6,757 bases of DNA from Lustribacter sp049512335. Lineage in GTDB: Bacteria > Vulcanimicrobiota > Vulcanimicrobiia > Vulcanimicrobiales > Vulcanimicrobiaceae. Positions 6,541-6,757 of the stretch are shown piece after piece. Each line of letters begins with the position of its first letter. Position 1 is the first letter of the stretch. The notes beneath the pieces are model-generated. The model saw only the letters and a list, made by a program, of their open reading frames with translations, did not search any database and was not told where the DNA came from. The stretch lies in contig JBEKXE010000201.1 of assembly GCA_049512335.1 (NCBI GenBank), positions 1 to 6,757 of the forward strand, in the 5' to 3' direction. Both the position numbers and the translations under genes were made by a program.

Positions 6541-6757
6541 CTAGGCCGCCAGGCAAAAGACCATGGCGCCGAAGCGCAACGTTTTGGTGCGCTGCGCGAG
6601 CGCGGCGAGAAACACCGTCGGTGACGGCGCCATCCCGAGCGGCGTGCCGTGATGTTCGGCCATGTGATAGGCGTGAATCCAACCGCTCGCGTCGTAGGCT
6701 TCGGCCAGCTGGAGATGCTCCTCGTACTGGTCGCTGATCGCGACGATGCCGCGATCG
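6541..6757 (-). CDS. LLM-class flavin-dependent oxidoreductase, N-terminal segment ending in a premature TAG (partial)
   Basis: The frame enters from the right edge and gives 71 residues before TAG at 6541-6543. It carries the usual early motifs of the luciferase-like family: a helix with HLQLAEAYDASGW, the AEHHG motif of the active-site face, the strand/helix SPTVFLAALAQRTKTLRFG, and then MVFCLAA. The expected next residues of the family, HPxRxxEE, follow directly in the same frame after the TAG as HPYRLYEE, so this is one gene broken by one codon with no frameshift. The true start lies outside the window. From typical family length, only a short N-terminal piece should be missing. Confidence 0.75.
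   Translation of the reverse strand, partial: DRGIVAISDQYEEHLQLAEAYDASGWIHAYHMAEHHGTPLGMAPSPTVFLAALAQRTKTLRFGAMVFCLAA

Overview
The window is GC-rich bacterial DNA dominated by exported proteins. The organism is very probably a diderm: one gene encodes a signal-peptide-bearing outer-membrane beta-barrel ending in a terminal aromatic residue, and two others encode lipoproteins. The Ser/Thr/Ala-rich Ig-like secreted proteins and the propeller motif 'APGATSP' recall candidate phylum Eremiobacterota (WPS-2). That placement comes from memory of the protein style, not from a marker gene, and is tentative.

Layout. (1) 1-1348, minus: the N-terminal 449 codons of a lipoprotein with Ig-like domains followed by a beta-propeller; its 3' end lies beyond the left edge. 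(2) 1349-1454: a short divergent promoter region with an inverted repeat. (3) 1455-5454, plus: a tightly packed three-gene unit. It holds a lipoprotein with Ig-like domains (TTG start), a beta-barrel protein with an N-terminal beta-sandwich and a Pro-rich linker (overlap GTGA), and a secreted FN3-like/CARDB-like/OB-like protein (overlap TGATG). (4) 5455-5751: a convergent intergenic stretch with a strong hairpin and a weak minus-strand reading frame that may be a gene remnant. (5) 5752-6757, minus: an LLM-class (luciferase-like) flavin-dependent oxidoreductase, open at the right edge and interrupted by one in-frame TAG at 6541-6543.

The two divergent lipoproteins share an N-terminal plan and look like paralogues. 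The three plus-strand products all carry export signals and are joined by overlapping start and stop codons, so they are probably made together and act together at the cell surface. No known system with this gene set is recognised. The oxidoreductase is unrelated metabolic content facing the other way, and is either a fresh pseudogene, a base-call error or a recoded gene.
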